A stretch of DNA of 14,339 nt from an uncultured Flavobacterium sp. (GCA_946479395.1 CAMLFV010000056.1:1-14339); one strand, 5' to 3'. Shown: positions 6,492 to 14,339, counted from the stretch's first letter. Notes: generated by a model from the sequence alone, not told the origin. Numbers and translations: made by a program.

Positions 6492-9400
6492 ATGAAAATA
6501 TCTGAAATATCAATAAAAAGACCCAGTATTATCATCGTACTTTTCTCGATGTTACTATTAGGGGGGCTTGCATCATACCTTAGTATGGGATACGAATTAA
6601 TCCCAAAGTTTGATGTAAACGTAATTAACGTACAAACCGTTTATCCGGGTGCAGCACCTTCAGAGGTGGAAACTTCGGTTACCAAAGTAATTGAAGATGC
6701 CGTTTCATCATTAGAAAACGTTAAAAAGATCGAATCAAAATCTATGGAAAGTGTATCGGTAGTTATGATTACGCTTAACACAGGTGCCGATGTAAACTTT
6801 TTACTTACCGATGCCCAACGTAAAATTAATGCCGTTATAAACGATTTACCTGAAGATGCCGAAACACCTTCGTTAAACAAATTCTCGTTAGACGATGTAC
6901 CAATTATCAACCTTTCGGTAACATCAACCCTAACAGAAAAAGAGTTGTATGATTTATTAGATCAAAAAATACAACCTGTTTTCGCACGTACAAACGGTGT
7001 TGCAAAAGTAGATTTAGTTGGTGGTGAAGAACGTGAAATTAAAGTAAGCGTTAAACCTGAAAAGTTAGCTGGTTACGGCTTAACAATTAGTCAGGTGCAG
7101 CAAATTTTGGCACAGTCTAATATGGATTTCCCAACGGGAAACATTAAAACACAAAGCAACCAAACAACCATTCGTTTATCTGGTAAGTTTACGTCGTTAG
7201 ATCAAATGCGTAACCTGCCAATTACCACACCAAGCGGTACAATGATTCGTTTAAGCGATATTGCCGAGGTTCAAGATGGTATTAAAGATATCGAAAAAAT
7301 TGCGCGTATCGGTCAAAAAAATACCATCTTAATGCAGGTGTACAAACAGTCTGATGCCAACGCGGTAGAAGTTTCTGAGTTGGTTAAAAAAACAATTGAA
7401 ACCGTTGAAAAAGATTACAAGCAGCAAAATGTAAAAGTTTCTATAGCATCAGACTCTACAGACTATACAATTAATGCGGCAAACCACGTAATGGTAGATT
7501 TAGCTATTGCGGTAGCCTTGGTAGCATTTATCATGTTGTTCTTTTTACACAGTTTACGCGATGCCTTTATTGCAACATTAGCAATTCCGCTATCGTTAGT
7601 TGCAACTTTTATCGGGTTAAATTTAATGGGTTATACATTAAACTTAATGTCGTTATTAGGTTTATCACTTGTAGTAGGTATTCTGGTGGATGATGCCATT
7701 GTGGTTATCGAAAACATTCACCGCCACATGGAAATGGGTAAAAACAAAGTACGTGCCGCTTATGATGGTGCTAAAGAAATTGGTTTTACCGTAACAGCTA
7801 TTACTTTGGTAATTGTGGTGGTATTCTTACCAATTGCCATGTCAACCGGTTTGGTATCCGATATCTTACGTCAATTCTGTGTTACTGTTGTAATCTCTAC
7901 ATTACTATCTTTGTTAGTATCGTTTACATTGGTACCTTGGTTGTACTCGCGCATGGGTAAATTATCGCACATTAGTAAACATTCGTTCTTTGGAAAAATT
8001 TTATATGGTTTCGAAGCAGGTTTATCTAAACTAACCAACGGAATTTCAGGTATCTTAGAATGGTCGTTAAAAAACCGTAAAAACAAAATTATTACCTTAT
8101 TACTTACTTTATTATTATTCTTTTCATCATTAGGATTAGTTTTTGGTGGATTTATTGGTGGAGATTTCTTCCCAAGTAGTGATAAAGAAGAATTTTTATT
8201 ACAGTTTGAATTACCGAAAGATGCATCTATTGAGCAAACCAATTTATTAACGCAAAAAGCAGAAGCATATCTTTCTAAAAAACCTGAAATTGAAAAAATG
8301 ATTACTACCGTGGGGCAAGCTTCTGATGGTATGATGACAACTTCGGGTACAAAATACAAATCAGAAATTCAAATCTTTTTAAAAGACGGTAACAGCAGAA
8401 TAGAACCTACAAAAGTATATTCTGCAAAGCTTAAACGCGAAATGGAACGTGAATTGGTTGGTGTAAAAGTAAAAACGGTTGAAGTAGGTATTATGGGGGC
8501 AGAACAAGCTCCGCTTATGTTAACCGTAATTGCATCAAGCCAAGAAGATGCATTGGAATATGCTAAAAAAGCTGCCGATTTATTGGTAAAAATTCCTGGA
8601 TCGCGTGAAGTTCGTTTAACATCAGACGATGGAAACCCTGAGGTTGTTGTTAAATTAGATCGTGATAAAATGAATGCTTTAGGCTTAAATGTTGCAACAG
8701 TTGGTATGACTATGCAAACAGCTTTTGCTGGAAACGATGATACCAAATACCGTGCTGGTGATACAGAATACGATATTAGTATCCGTTACGATGAAAGCGG
8801 TCGTGGTACCATTGAAGATGTTAGATCATTAAAATTCATCAACAATGATGGGCAATCTATTATGTTAGAACAATTTGCCGATATTACTTACGGTTCTGGT
8901 CCTACGTTATTAGAACGTCGCGATAAATCGCCAGCAGTTTCTGTACAAGCACAGGTTGTAGGTAAATCGGAAGGTACAATTGCAACTGAATGGGAAGCAG
9001 AATTTTCTAAATTAGAACTTAAACCCGGGGTATCATTCAAATGGGGTGGTAACAAAGAAAACCAAGATGAAGGTTTTGGTACTTTAGGTATTGCCTTATT
9101 AGCCGCTATTTTATTAGTATATGCTGTAATGGTTATTTTATACGATAGTTTCTCTAAACCGTTCATCATCTTGTTCTCTATTCCGTTATCGTTCATTGGG
9201 GCATTATTGTTCTTAGCATTAACCAACCAATCATTAAACATTTTTACCATTTTGGGTATTATCATGTTGATTGGTCTGGTAGCCAAAAACGCCATCATGC
9301 TTGTTGATTTTGCTAACCATAAAAAAGAACTGGGTTACAGCACGTACGATTCTTTGGTGGCAGCCAACCATGCACGTTTCCGTCCTATTTTAATGACAAC

Positions 9401-9668
9401 AATTGCAATGGTTATTGGTATGTTACCTATTGCAATGGCAACAGGAGATGGTGCAGATATGAACCGTGGTTTAGCAATTGTAATTATTGGTGGTTTATTG
9501 TCATCGTTATTCTTAACCTTAATTATTGTACCTGTTATTTATTCTATTTTCGATGGAATTGGTCGCAGATTCAGAAAAGGTAAAAAAGCCGATTATGCAG
9601 AATTAATGGTTGCCGATTACGAAGAAAACGAGAATTTCGTTGACGAATTCGGTGAAAAACAAAACTAA
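6492..9668 (+). CDS. RND-family efflux transporter permease (HAE1/AcrB-like)
   Basis: This is the proton-driven inner-membrane pump of the tripartite system. At 1058 residues it is full length, with 12 expected membrane helices in two halves. The first helix follows KRPSIIIVLFSML and a large periplasmic loop begins at YELIPKFDVNVINVQTVYPGA. The TM4 proton-relay pair is D400-D401 in GILVDDAIVVIENIHRH and the TM10 lysine is K932 in GLVAKNAIMLVDFAN, so the key relay residues are intact. The pair and lysine point to the drug/hydrophobe (HAE) type rather than the heavy-metal (CzcA) type. AAGGA at 6478-6482, 9 nt before the ATG, resembles a Shine-Dalgarno sequence, which is unusual here and may be chance. 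It is the last gene of the operon. Substrate is unknown. Confidence 0.96.
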   Translation: MKISEISIKRPSIIIVLFSMLLLGGLASYLSMGYELIPKFDVNVINVQTVYPGAAPSEVETSVTKVIEDAVSSLENVKKIESKSMESVSVVMITLNTGADVNFLLTDAQRKINAVINDLPEDAETPSLNKFSLDDVPIINLSVTSTLTEKELYDLLDQKIQPVFARTNGVAKVDLVGGEEREIKVSVKPEKLAGYGLTISQVQQILAQSNMDFPTGNIKTQSNQTTIRLSGKFTSLDQMRNLPITTPSGTMIRLSDIAEVQDGIKDIEKIARIGQKNTILMQVYKQSDANAVEVSELVKKTIETVEKDYKQQNVKVSIASDSTDYTINAANHVMVDLAIAVALVAFIMLFFLHSLRDAFIATLAIPLSLVATFIGLNLMGYTLNLMSLLGLSLVVGILVDDAIVVIENIHRHMEMGKNKVRAAYDGAKEIGFTVTAITLVIVVVFLPIAMSTGLVSDILRQFCVTVVISTLLSLLVSFTLVPWLYSRMGKLSHISKHSFFGKILYGFEAGLSKLTNGISGILEWSLKNRKNKIITLLLTLLLFFSSLGLVFGGFIGGDFFPSSDKEEFLLQFELPKDASIEQTNLLTQKAEAYLSKKPEIEKMITTVGQASDGMMTTSGTKYKSEIQIFLKDGNSRIEPTKVYSAKLKREMERELVGVKVKTVEVGIMGAEQAPLMLTVIASSQEDALEYAKKAADLLVKIPGSREVRLTSDDGNPEVVVKLDRDKMNALGLNVATVGMTMQTAFAGNDDTKYRAGDTEYDISIRYDESGRGTIEDVRSLKFINNDGQSIMLEQFADITYGSGPTLLERRDKSPAVSVQAQVVGKSEGTIATEWEAEFSKLELKPGVSFKWGGNKENQDEGFGTLGIALLAAILLVYAVMVILYDSFSKPFIILFSIPLSFIGALLFLALTNQSLNIFTILGIIMLIGLVAKNAIMLVDFANHKKELGYSTYDSLVAANHARFRPILMTTIAMVIGMLPIAMATGDGADMNRGLAIVIIGGLLSSLFLTLIIVPVIYSIFDGIGRRFRKGKKADYAELMVADYEENENFVDEFGEKQN

Positions 9669-9689
9669 TTTTTTCTCTATATTTTCAAG

Positions 9690-9712
9690 AAACGACCTTC
9701 GGGTCGTTTTTT
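9690..9712 (+). terminator. Rho-independent terminator of the efflux operon (UUCG loop)
   Basis: An 8-bp stem (aaacgacc at 9690-9697 with ggtcgttt at 9702-9709) is closed by a TTCG tetraloop with a C-G closing pair, the very stable cUUCGg hairpin. A six-T run (9707-9712) follows. It starts 21 nt after the pump stop codon. Confidence 0.92.
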
Positions 9713-9752
9713 ATTTACCATATATTTAACAGCCCTTTTAAATTTCATTTTC

Positions 9753-9760
9753 TAACTTTA
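9753..9760 (+). promoter_or_regulatory. Possible -7 element for the CsbD-like gene
   Basis: TAACTTTA fits TAnnTTTG except for the last base and lies 27 nt before the ATG. There is no clear -33 TTG at the usual distance. The preceding terminator means the gene needs its own promoter. Confidence 0.35.
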
Positions 9761-9787
9761 GAATTATTAATTTTAAATCTTATTGCT

Positions 9788-9994
9788 ATGAACAAGTTAG
9801 AATTAGAAGGAAAATGGAACAAAATCAAAGGTGCTGTTAAACAAAAATACGGCGAATGGTTTGATGATGACAAGGCTTTTGCCGAAGGTAAATTTGATGA
9901 ATACGTTGGTAAAATTCAAGAAAAGACAGGCAGAACAAAAGAAGACATTGAGCAAGAAATTAGAGATTGGCAAGACGAAGACAATCACCTTTAA
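9788..9994 (+). CDS. CsbD-family small stress-response protein
   Basis: This 68-residue, highly charged, mostly helical cytoplasmic protein has no signal peptide or membrane segment. The order of conserved elements matches the CsbD/YjbJ family: EGKWNKIKGAVKQKYGEW, then DDDKAFAEGKFDEYVGKIQEKTGRTKEDIEQEIRDW. That includes the two WxxxKG / EGKxDxxxGxxQ halves and the final RDW. Family members are induced by general stress (sigma-B in Bacillus; among the most abundant stress proteins in enterobacteria), but their biochemical activity is not known. It stands alone between two strong terminators, as expected for a short, abundantly made monocistronic message. Confidence 0.93.
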   Translation: MNKLELEGKWNKIKGAVKQKYGEWFDDDKAFAEGKFDEYVGKIQEKTGRTKEDIEQEIRDWQDEDNHL

Positions 9995-10016
9995 CGGTTC
10001 ATTAAATACTTAATTT

Positions 10017-10047
10017 TAAAAGAGATAACAAATTGTTATCTCTTTTA
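10017..10047 (+). terminator. Terminator after the CsbD-like gene
   Basis: A perfect 14-bp stem (10017-10030 with 10034-10047; arms taaaagagataaca and its complement) encloses a 3-nt loop. It begins 22 nt after the stop codon, and a T-rich tract follows from 10049. No gene faces it, so it should act on the plus strand. Confidence 0.85.
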
Positions 10048-10069
10048 GTTTTTCAAATCTTTTTTTTGC

Positions 10070-10077
10070 TACTTTTA
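10070..10077 (+). promoter_or_regulatory. Possible -7 element for the AIM24-like gene
   Basis: TACTTTTA fits TAnnTTTG except for the last base and lies 28 nt before the ATG at 10106, directly after the preceding terminator. No convincing -33 element is seen. Confidence 0.3.
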
Positions 10078-10105
10078 GTAAACAATCCATTAATAAAAAA
10101 AGACT

Positions 10106-10798
10106 ATGAACGAGTACACATTGGCAGCTTTTGTTGAAAAAACACGCCAAAACGAAAGAGAACACGATTATTTTGAGTTAGAAAAACCTCAAATGTTAGA
10201 AATCAATTTAAACAATCAGTTAGTTTGGACGAAGAATGGAAGTATGGTTGGATACGTTGGAAACATTAAGTTTGAACGCGAAGGAATGCTTTCTGGCGGT
10301 TTAGGAAATCTTTTAAAGAAAACACTTACAGGCGAAGGTGCAAAACTAATGAAAGCCAGCGGAACCGGGCGTTTGTATGTTGCCGATTCTGGTAAAAAAG
10401 TACAAATTTTAAAACTTGAAGGCGAATCGATCTGTGTAAACGGAAATGATATTTTAGCACACGATCAAACCATTAAGAACGAAATCACGGTGCTTAAAAG
10501 TATTGCCGGCATGATGTCTGGCGGATTGTTCCAAGTTCGTTTAACAGGTAATGGTCACGTAGCAATTTCAACACACGGCGATCCGTTAACGTTATTGGTA
10601 AAGCCAGGTGAACCTGTATTTACTGATCCAAACGCTACGGTAGCTTGGTCAGGAAATCTAAAACCAGAATTAAAAACAAACGTTTCGTTTAAAAGTTTAT
10701 TAGGACGCGGCAGCGCTGAAGAATTCCAAATGATGTTTCAAGGTGAAGGCTGGGTTTCAATTCAACCTTACGAAGAAGTATATTTCCAACAGAAATAA
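10106..10798 (+). CDS. AIM24 family protein
   Basis: This 230-residue soluble protein has no signal peptide. It is rich in short beta-strands and glycines, and matches the AIM24 family (Pfam PF01987), named after a yeast mitochondrial protein. Recognisable stretches are VWTKNGSMVGYVGNIKFEREG, the GLGNLLKKTLTGEGAKLMKASGTGRLYVAD segment, the central ICVNGNDILAHDQTI, and the second-half GMMSGGLFQVRLTGNGHVAISTHGDPL followed by VWSGNL-like AWSGNLKPELKT. The two halves look like repeated strand sets. The bacterial function is not established; the yeast protein affects mitochondrial inner-membrane architecture. It probably forms a single-gene unit between two terminators. Family assignment is firm, role unknown. 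Confidence 0.9.
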   Translation: MNEYTLAAFVEKTRQNEREHDYFELEKPQMLEINLNNQLVWTKNGSMVGYVGNIKFEREGMLSGGLGNLLKKTLTGEGAKLMKASGTGRLYVADSGKKVQILKLEGESICVNGNDILAHDQTIKNEITVLKSIAGMMSGGLFQVRLTGNGHVAISTHGDPLTLLVKPGEPVFTDPNATVAWSGNLKPELKTNVSFKSLLGRGSAEEFQMMFQGEGWVSIQPYEEVYFQQK

Positions 10799-10803
10799 AA
10801 CAA

Positions 10804-10827
10804 AAAACCAGCTTTTCAGCTGGTTTT
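10804..10827. terminator. Bidirectional terminator between AIM24-like gene and pruA
   Basis: A perfect 10-bp stem (aaaaccagct at 10804-10813 with agctggtttt at 10818-10827) encloses a TTTC loop. It has an A-run on the left and T-run on the right. It lies 5 nt after one stop codon and 12 nt from the convergent pruA stop, so it can end transcription from both sides. Confidence 0.87.
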
Positions 10828-10839
10828 CACTATAAAATA

Positions 10840-12465
10840 TTATCCTAAAAACGGATATCTGTAATCTGTATCTGGTACAAATGTTTCTTTAATAGTACGT
10901 GGCGAAACCCAACGCAATAAGTTAATCATAGAACCTGCTTTATCGTTCGTTCCCGATCCTCTTGCGCCACCAAATGGTTGCTGACCTACTACTGCTCCTG
11001 TTGGTTTATCGTTAATGTAGAAGTTACCCGCTGCATTTTCTAATGCTTTGGTAGCTGTTTCAATTGCATAACGGCATCCAGAGAAAATGGCTCCTGTTAA
11101 TGCGTATTCAGATGTACTGTCAACCAATTTCAAGCTATCTTCCCATTTATCGTCTTCATAAACATAAACCGTTAAAACCGGACCAAACAATTCGCGCTCC
11201 ATGGTATCGTACTTTGGATTTGTTGTTACAATAACCGTAGGCTCTATAAACCAACCTTTAGATTTATCGTAACCGCCACCCACAACAATTTCTGCTTCGG
11301 TTGATGCTTTTGCGTCATCGATTGCTTTTGCTAATTTATCGAAAGATCCTTCTGAAATTACTGCTGATACAAAGTTACTCATATCTTCGGTAGATCCCAT
11401 TTTGAAAGATTTTACATCTTCAATCACAAAGTTTTTAATTTCTTCCCATAAAGATGCAGGAATATAAGCGCGAGAAGCTGCCGAACATTTTTGTCCTTGG
11501 TATTCAAAAGCACCGCGAGATAAAGCTGTTGCTACTTCTTTTGCATTTGATGATGGATGAGCACAAACGAAATCTATTCCGCCAGTTTCACCAACAATAC
11601 GTGGATATGTTTTGTATTTGTGGATGTTATTTCCAATAGTTTTCCAGAAATCGTTAAATACGTCTGTTGATCCTGTAAAGTGGATTCCTGCAAAATCAGC
11701 CGACTCTAAAATAGTATTGGTAATCATAGAAGAATCGCCATAAATCACATTGATAACTCCGTCTGGCAATCCTGCTTTTTTGAAAATTTCAACAATTACA
11801 TTTGCAGAATAAATTTGTGTTGCAGCCGGTTTCCAAACCACAACATTCCCCATCATTGCTACACAAGACGGTAAGTTACCTGCAATTGCTGTAAAGTTAA
11901 ACGGTGTAATTGCATACACAAAACCTTCTAACGGGCGTTGCTCTACTCTGTTCCAAATTCCTTTAGCAGAAATAGGCTGTTGTTTGTATATTTCGGTCAT
12001 ATACTGCACGTTGAAACGTAAGAAATCGATCAACTCACAAGCCGAATCAATCTCTGCCTGATGAACCGTTTTTCCTTGCGCAATCATTGTTGCAGCATTT
12101 AATTTTGCACGGTAAGGACCAGCGATTAATTCTGCAGCTTTTAAAAAGATCGATGCACGGTGTTCCCATGCCATTTGCGACCATTTTACGCGCGCTTCTA
12201 AAGCTGCATTGATTGCATCTTGAATTAAATCTTGTGTTGCTGTATGGTATGTTCCTAAATGATGTTGATGATCAAACGGAGGAAAAAGATTTTTTGTAGA
12301 TCCCGTTCTTACTTCTTTCCCACCAATATATAACGGAATATCAACCGTTGATTGATACATTTCTTTAAATGCTTTTTGCACTTGTTCACGCTCTGGACTT
12401 CCCGGAGCATACGTTTTAACCGGCTCGTTTACAGCCACTGGAACGTTAAAAAATCCTGTTGACAT
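10840..12465 (-). CDS. pruA: L-glutamate gamma-semialdehyde dehydrogenase (1-pyrroline-5-carboxylate dehydrogenase)
   Basis: This is the second enzyme of proline breakdown. It oxidises glutamate-gamma-semialdehyde (from 1-pyrroline-5-carboxylate) to glutamate with NAD+. The 541-residue length is that of stand-alone ALDH4-type enzymes. There is no fused proline dehydrogenase as in PutA, and none is visible in the window. Catalytic features are intact: Asn190 in TPFNF, the cofactor-binding WKPA (211-214), FTGS near 263, general base Glu293 in VGETGG and the nucleophile Cys327 in YQGQKCSAASR. ELFGPVL and PFGGARGSGTNDKAG near the C-terminus are also family hallmarks. It lies 14 nt downstream of apaG with no promoter visible in that gap, so co-transcription is likely. 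Confidence 0.96.
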   Translation of the reverse strand: MSTGFFNVPVAVNEPVKTYAPGSPEREQVQKAFKEMYQSTVDIPLYIGGKEVRTGSTKNLFPPFDHQHHLGTYHTATQDLIQDAINAALEARVKWSQMAWEHRASIFLKAAELIAGPYRAKLNAATMIAQGKTVHQAEIDSACELIDFLRFNVQYMTEIYKQQPISAKGIWNRVEQRPLEGFVYAITPFNFTAIAGNLPSCVAMMGNVVVWKPAATQIYSANVIVEIFKKAGLPDGVINVIYGDSSMITNTILESADFAGIHFTGSTDVFNDFWKTIGNNIHKYKTYPRIVGETGGIDFVCAHPSSNAKEVATALSRGAFEYQGQKCSAASRAYIPASLWEEIKNFVIEDVKSFKMGSTEDMSNFVSAVISEGSFDKLAKAIDDAKASTEAEIVVGGGYDKSKGWFIEPTVIVTTNPKYDTMERELFGPVLTVYVYEDDKWEDSLKLVDSTSEYALTGAIFSGCRYAIETATKALENAAGNFYINDKPTGAVVGQQPFGGARGSGTNDKAGSMINLLRWVSPRTIKETFVPDTDYRYPFLG

Positions 12466-12479
12466 TTGTTTTTACTATT

Positions 12480-12866
12480 TTAGTTGAATATATACGGAAC
12501 ACTCATATTAAACAATGGTATTCTTACATGAAATATTTGCGATGTGCTAAAGTTAACAAAGGTAAAATAGCCTTGCATACTGCCTATAAAACCTAAAATA
12601 TAAGATCCTGATGTGTATTGAAAGGTTTCGTTTGGATTTACAATTGGTTTTTGACCAATTACCCCGTCGCCTTCTACAACTTCATCGTTATTAAACGAGT
12701 CTTTAATAAGCCAATATCTGCGTAAAAGCTGCACTACATCATTCCCTTGGTTTTCTATACTAATTTCGTAGTTAAAAAAGTTCACAAGATTATTTAAATG
12801 CAAACTTTGTTTTACATACTGCACTTTTACAATAATTTTTATTCCTCTTGTGATTTTTGAAACCAT
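12480..12866 (-). CDS. apaG: ApaG family protein
   Basis: This 128-residue single-domain protein has the immunoglobulin/fibronectin-like ApaG fold. The family core is clear: FFNYEISIENQGNDVVQLLRRYWLIKD, then the signature VEGDGVIGQKPIVNPNETFQYTSG and GSMQGYFTFVN. The glycine-rich GxGVxGQxP part is thought to bind phosphate or diphosphate groups. The gene name comes from enterobacteria, where it lies beside apaH. The common label 'Co2+/Mg2+ efflux protein' rests on a Salmonella cobalt-resistance phenotype; this protein has no membrane segment and is not a transporter. It is between the plug-family gene (34 nt upstream) and pruA (14 nt downstream). A -7 element upstream may give it its own promoter. 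Confidence 0.93.
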   Translation of the reverse strand: MVSKITRGIKIIVKVQYVKQSLHLNNLVNFFNYEISIENQGNDVVQLLRRYWLIKDSFNNDEVVEGDGVIGQKPIVNPNETFQYTSGSYILGFIGSMQGYFTFVNFSTSQIFHVRIPLFNMSVPYIFN

Positions 12867-12881
12867 ATTTTAGAATTTATT

Positions 12882-12915
12882 CAAAATTACAAATAAATTT
12901 TTAATTGGTAATCAA
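12882..12915 (-). promoter_or_regulatory. Possible internal promoter for apaG-pruA
   Basis: On the minus strand TAATTTTG (12889-12882) fits TAnnTTTG exactly and lies 15 nt before the apaG ATG. A TTG at 12915-12913 is 23 nt further upstream, at the long end of accepted spacing, and sits in the last codons of the upstream gene. It could allow expression of apaG-pruA separately from the plug gene. Confidence 0.4.
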
Positions 12916-14136
12916 TTTGCTATCTGCTTTACCAAGCCCAATTATTCTTTCGTATCGATCGGAATCGTTCTTATAATAAACCAAAGCATTGTATTGGTTT
13001 TCGGTTTCAAAGTAATTCCCATCGGGATTTAACTCTTCTAAAACTTTGCCGTTGGTGTTTGCTATTACGTATTTGTAGTTAGTAAATCCTTGTTTTAAAA
13101 GCAATGCGGTGGTGTAGGTTTGTGTTGCTTCGTTAAACTTTAATTCGTAATCGCTATTTAATTGGTAATTATTAAACATGCCCACTATATATAACTTTTG
13201 CGATGATGGCAATTTATCTAAATGATAATTAAAGTAAACCCAAGCATAATCGGCTTCTGTATTGTGATTTTCGCGTAGAGCATTTCTTGGTTTAAATCCG
13301 CCGTTTATATCCTGATAAAAAGTATAAAAATTGCTTTCTTTCAAAGGATATCTCTCTCTTAAAGTAATTTCGAACAAATCTTGACGTGTTATTTTTTCAA
13401 CCGTATTTGTTACCATTTTAATATCACTGTTATCAAAAAAAAGATATTCATTACCCGCCCAAAAATTTGTTTCTTGATCGTACTGATATTGAAACTGATT
13501 TCCAATCACATATTGCGGACTTAAACCCGTTAGCGCATTGTACCATTGTCCGTTTTGCAACAACACTACATTTACATTTCGCTTTGGATTTTGCAACACA
13601 GCAGTTCCAAAATCAATTGTCATATAAACATTTTGCTTTGTAGCTGCTACCTTTAAATCTCGAGTTTTTTTAATTTCCATAGAAACCGTAACCAAATCTT
13701 CGTACAAAACAAATCGGCGTTCTATCACTTTTTCGTTCACGTTATTATAAATTTCAATCTTATAGTTTCCTGAAATCAAAAACCTGGTATCGCGGTTTGG
13801 TAACGAAAGTTTATAATGAACAAAAGCTTGTAAGGTATTAAATGATGTCTCAAAAGTGGTAATACGTAAATTCTGCATTCCGCTTAAATATTCGGTAACT
13901 TTTAAATCAGATTGTTTCCAATCACGCGTACAATGCACAATTTTGTAGTAATAATCGGTTTCGCTTCCCATTAAATCATCAAACGAAAATCGAAAATTTT
14001 CATTCAATCTAAAAATCGGAATAAGCGATTCATTTCCTTGATTGAAAGAAACCGATTTGATATAATAAGGATCACCAGCAGAAAACGCAGGAATTACGGA
14101 CAGAAATAATAAAATGAGAAGTAGATTTTTTTTCAT
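12901..14136 (-). CDS. Type IX secretion plug-family protein (formerly DUF5103)
   Basis: From Met14 of its longest frame this is a 411-residue exported protein. It has a Sec signal peptide (MKKNLLLILLFLSVIPAFSAG, cleavage near FSA-G). The first domain (SVSFNQGNESLIPIFRLNENFRFSFDDL ... YYYKIVHCTRDWKQSDLKVTEYLSGM) matches the family once called DUF5103 and now named for the plug subunit of the type IX secretion translocon. There the plug closes the SprA channel. The C-terminal part (LYIVGMFNNYQLNSDYELKFNEATQTYTT..., then TNYKYV) looks like an E-set/CBM48-type beta-sandwich. The ATG at 14136 is preferred because it directly begins a classical signal peptide, and the extra 13 upstream codons (from 14175) contain a promoter-like element. 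Family is firm; that this paralogue is the actual plug is inference. Confidence 0.85.
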   Translation of the reverse strand: MKKNLLLILLFLSVIPAFSAGDPYYIKSVSFNQGNESLIPIFRLNENFRFSFDDLMGSETDYYYKIVHCTRDWKQSDLKVTEYLSGMQNLRITTFETSFNTLQAFVHYKLSLPNRDTRFLISGNYKIEIYNNVNEKVIERRFVLYEDLVTVSMEIKKTRDLKVAATKQNVYMTIDFGTAVLQNPKRNVNVVLLQNGQWYNALTGLSPQYVIGNQFQYQYDQETNFWAGNEYLFFDNSDIKMVTNTVEKITRQDLFEITLRERYPLKESNFYTFYQDINGGFKPRNALRENHNTEADYAWVYFNYHLDKLPSSQKLYIVGMFNNYQLNSDYELKFNEATQTYTTALLLKQGFTNYKYVIANTNGKVLEELNPDGNYFETENQYNALVYYKNDSDRYERIIGLGKADSKLITN

Positions 14137-14159
14137 AGTTGATAACATTCTGATTCTTG

Positions 14160-14167
14160 TAAAGATA
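14160..14167 (-). promoter_or_regulatory. Possible -7 element for the plug-family gene
   Basis: On the minus strand TATCTTTA (14167-14160) fits TAnnTTTG except for the last base, 23 nt upstream of the ATG at 14136. It lies inside the codons of the longer possible reading frame, so it supports the later start. No clear -33 element is seen. Confidence 0.35.
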
Positions 14168-14273
14168 CTAATCATTTGTAAAACGTTGTATTTTAAAAGT
14201 TTTTTTTCGATTTTTAAAAAACACTCGAAATAATTGTTTTATTTTGCATTTAAATTTAAATAAAATATTTATT

Positions 14274-14339
14274 ATGAAAAAAATCGTTTTATCATTAGCA
14301 GTTATTGGTGGATTAGTTTTCACTTCTTGTAAAAAAGAT
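14274..14339 (+). CDS. Lipoprotein, N-terminal fragment (runs off the right edge)
   Basis: Only 22 codons are in the window. They encode MKKIVLSLAVIGGLVFTSC followed by KKD: a basic start, a hydrophobic stretch and the lipobox FTSC, so Cys19 should be lipidated after signal peptidase II cleavage. The two lysines right after the cysteine give no clear surface-export signal. The gene is divergent from the plug-family gene across 137 bp. A shortened -7-like TATTTTG (14240-14246) lies 27 nt before the ATG. Nothing about its function can be read from this fragment. Confidence 0.75.
   Translation, partial: MKKIVLSLAVIGGLVFTSCKKD

Noticed and set aside
6641..6910. Antisense open frames within the pump gene (also 7871-8359, 8369-8746, 8888-9298)
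   Set aside because: They are shadows of the 1058-residue RND gene, with serine/asparagine/threonine-rich translations and no recognisable domain.
9831..10013. Alternative-frame open frames overlapping the CsbD-like gene on both strands
   Set aside because: The CsbD frame matches its family end to end; the others match nothing I recognise.
11454..11639. Plus-strand 61-codon frame within pruA
   Set aside because: It is antisense to the pruA catalytic region, and no start signal is visible.

Overview
The window is an AT-rich chromosomal segment from a member of the Bacteroidota, most likely Flavobacteriaceae (Flavobacterium/Myroides-like). The evidence is TAnnTTTG-type -7 promoter elements, almost no Shine-Dalgarno sequences, a type IX secretion plug-family protein (formerly DUF5103), and a stand-alone L-glutamate-gamma-semialdehyde dehydrogenase beside apaG. 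I see no insertion sequence, CRISPR array, tRNA, rRNA or phage gene. The layout reads as core genome with one efflux operon.

Left part (1-3314): the 5' half of sucA (2-oxoglutarate dehydrogenase E1, minus strand, running off the left edge) is divergent from a small outer-membrane beta-barrel protein across a 332-bp AT-rich gap. The barrel gene converges on a polyprenyl diphosphate synthase gene, and the two share a 13-bp-stem terminator that can work in both directions.

Centre (3315-9712): a divergent promoter region leads into a compact four-gene operon: TetR-family repressor, TolC-like outer-membrane factor, periplasmic adaptor and RND inner-membrane pump. Together these are a complete tripartite efflux pump with its own regulator as first gene. 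The tetR promoter (TTTG, 19 nt, TACATTTG) is overlaid by a perfect 10-bp-arm palindrome, and further copies of the same half-site lie around it. This is the best regulatory signal in the window. The operon ends at a terminator with a UUCG tetraloop.

Right part (9713-14339): a CsbD-family stress protein and an AIM24-family protein follow as separate units, each with a strong terminator. The AIM24 gene converges on a minus-strand group: plug-family protein, then apaG, then pruA (1-pyrroline-5-carboxylate dehydrogenase). The right edge holds the first 22 codons of a divergent lipoprotein.

Two start sites should differ from the longest open frame. The adaptor should start at the ATG at 5417, not an upstream TTG. 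The plug protein should start at Met14 of its longest frame (14136), because a promoter-like element lies inside the extra 13 codons. I found no clearly new biological system; the most testable leads are the efflux-operon operator and the poorly understood small proteins.
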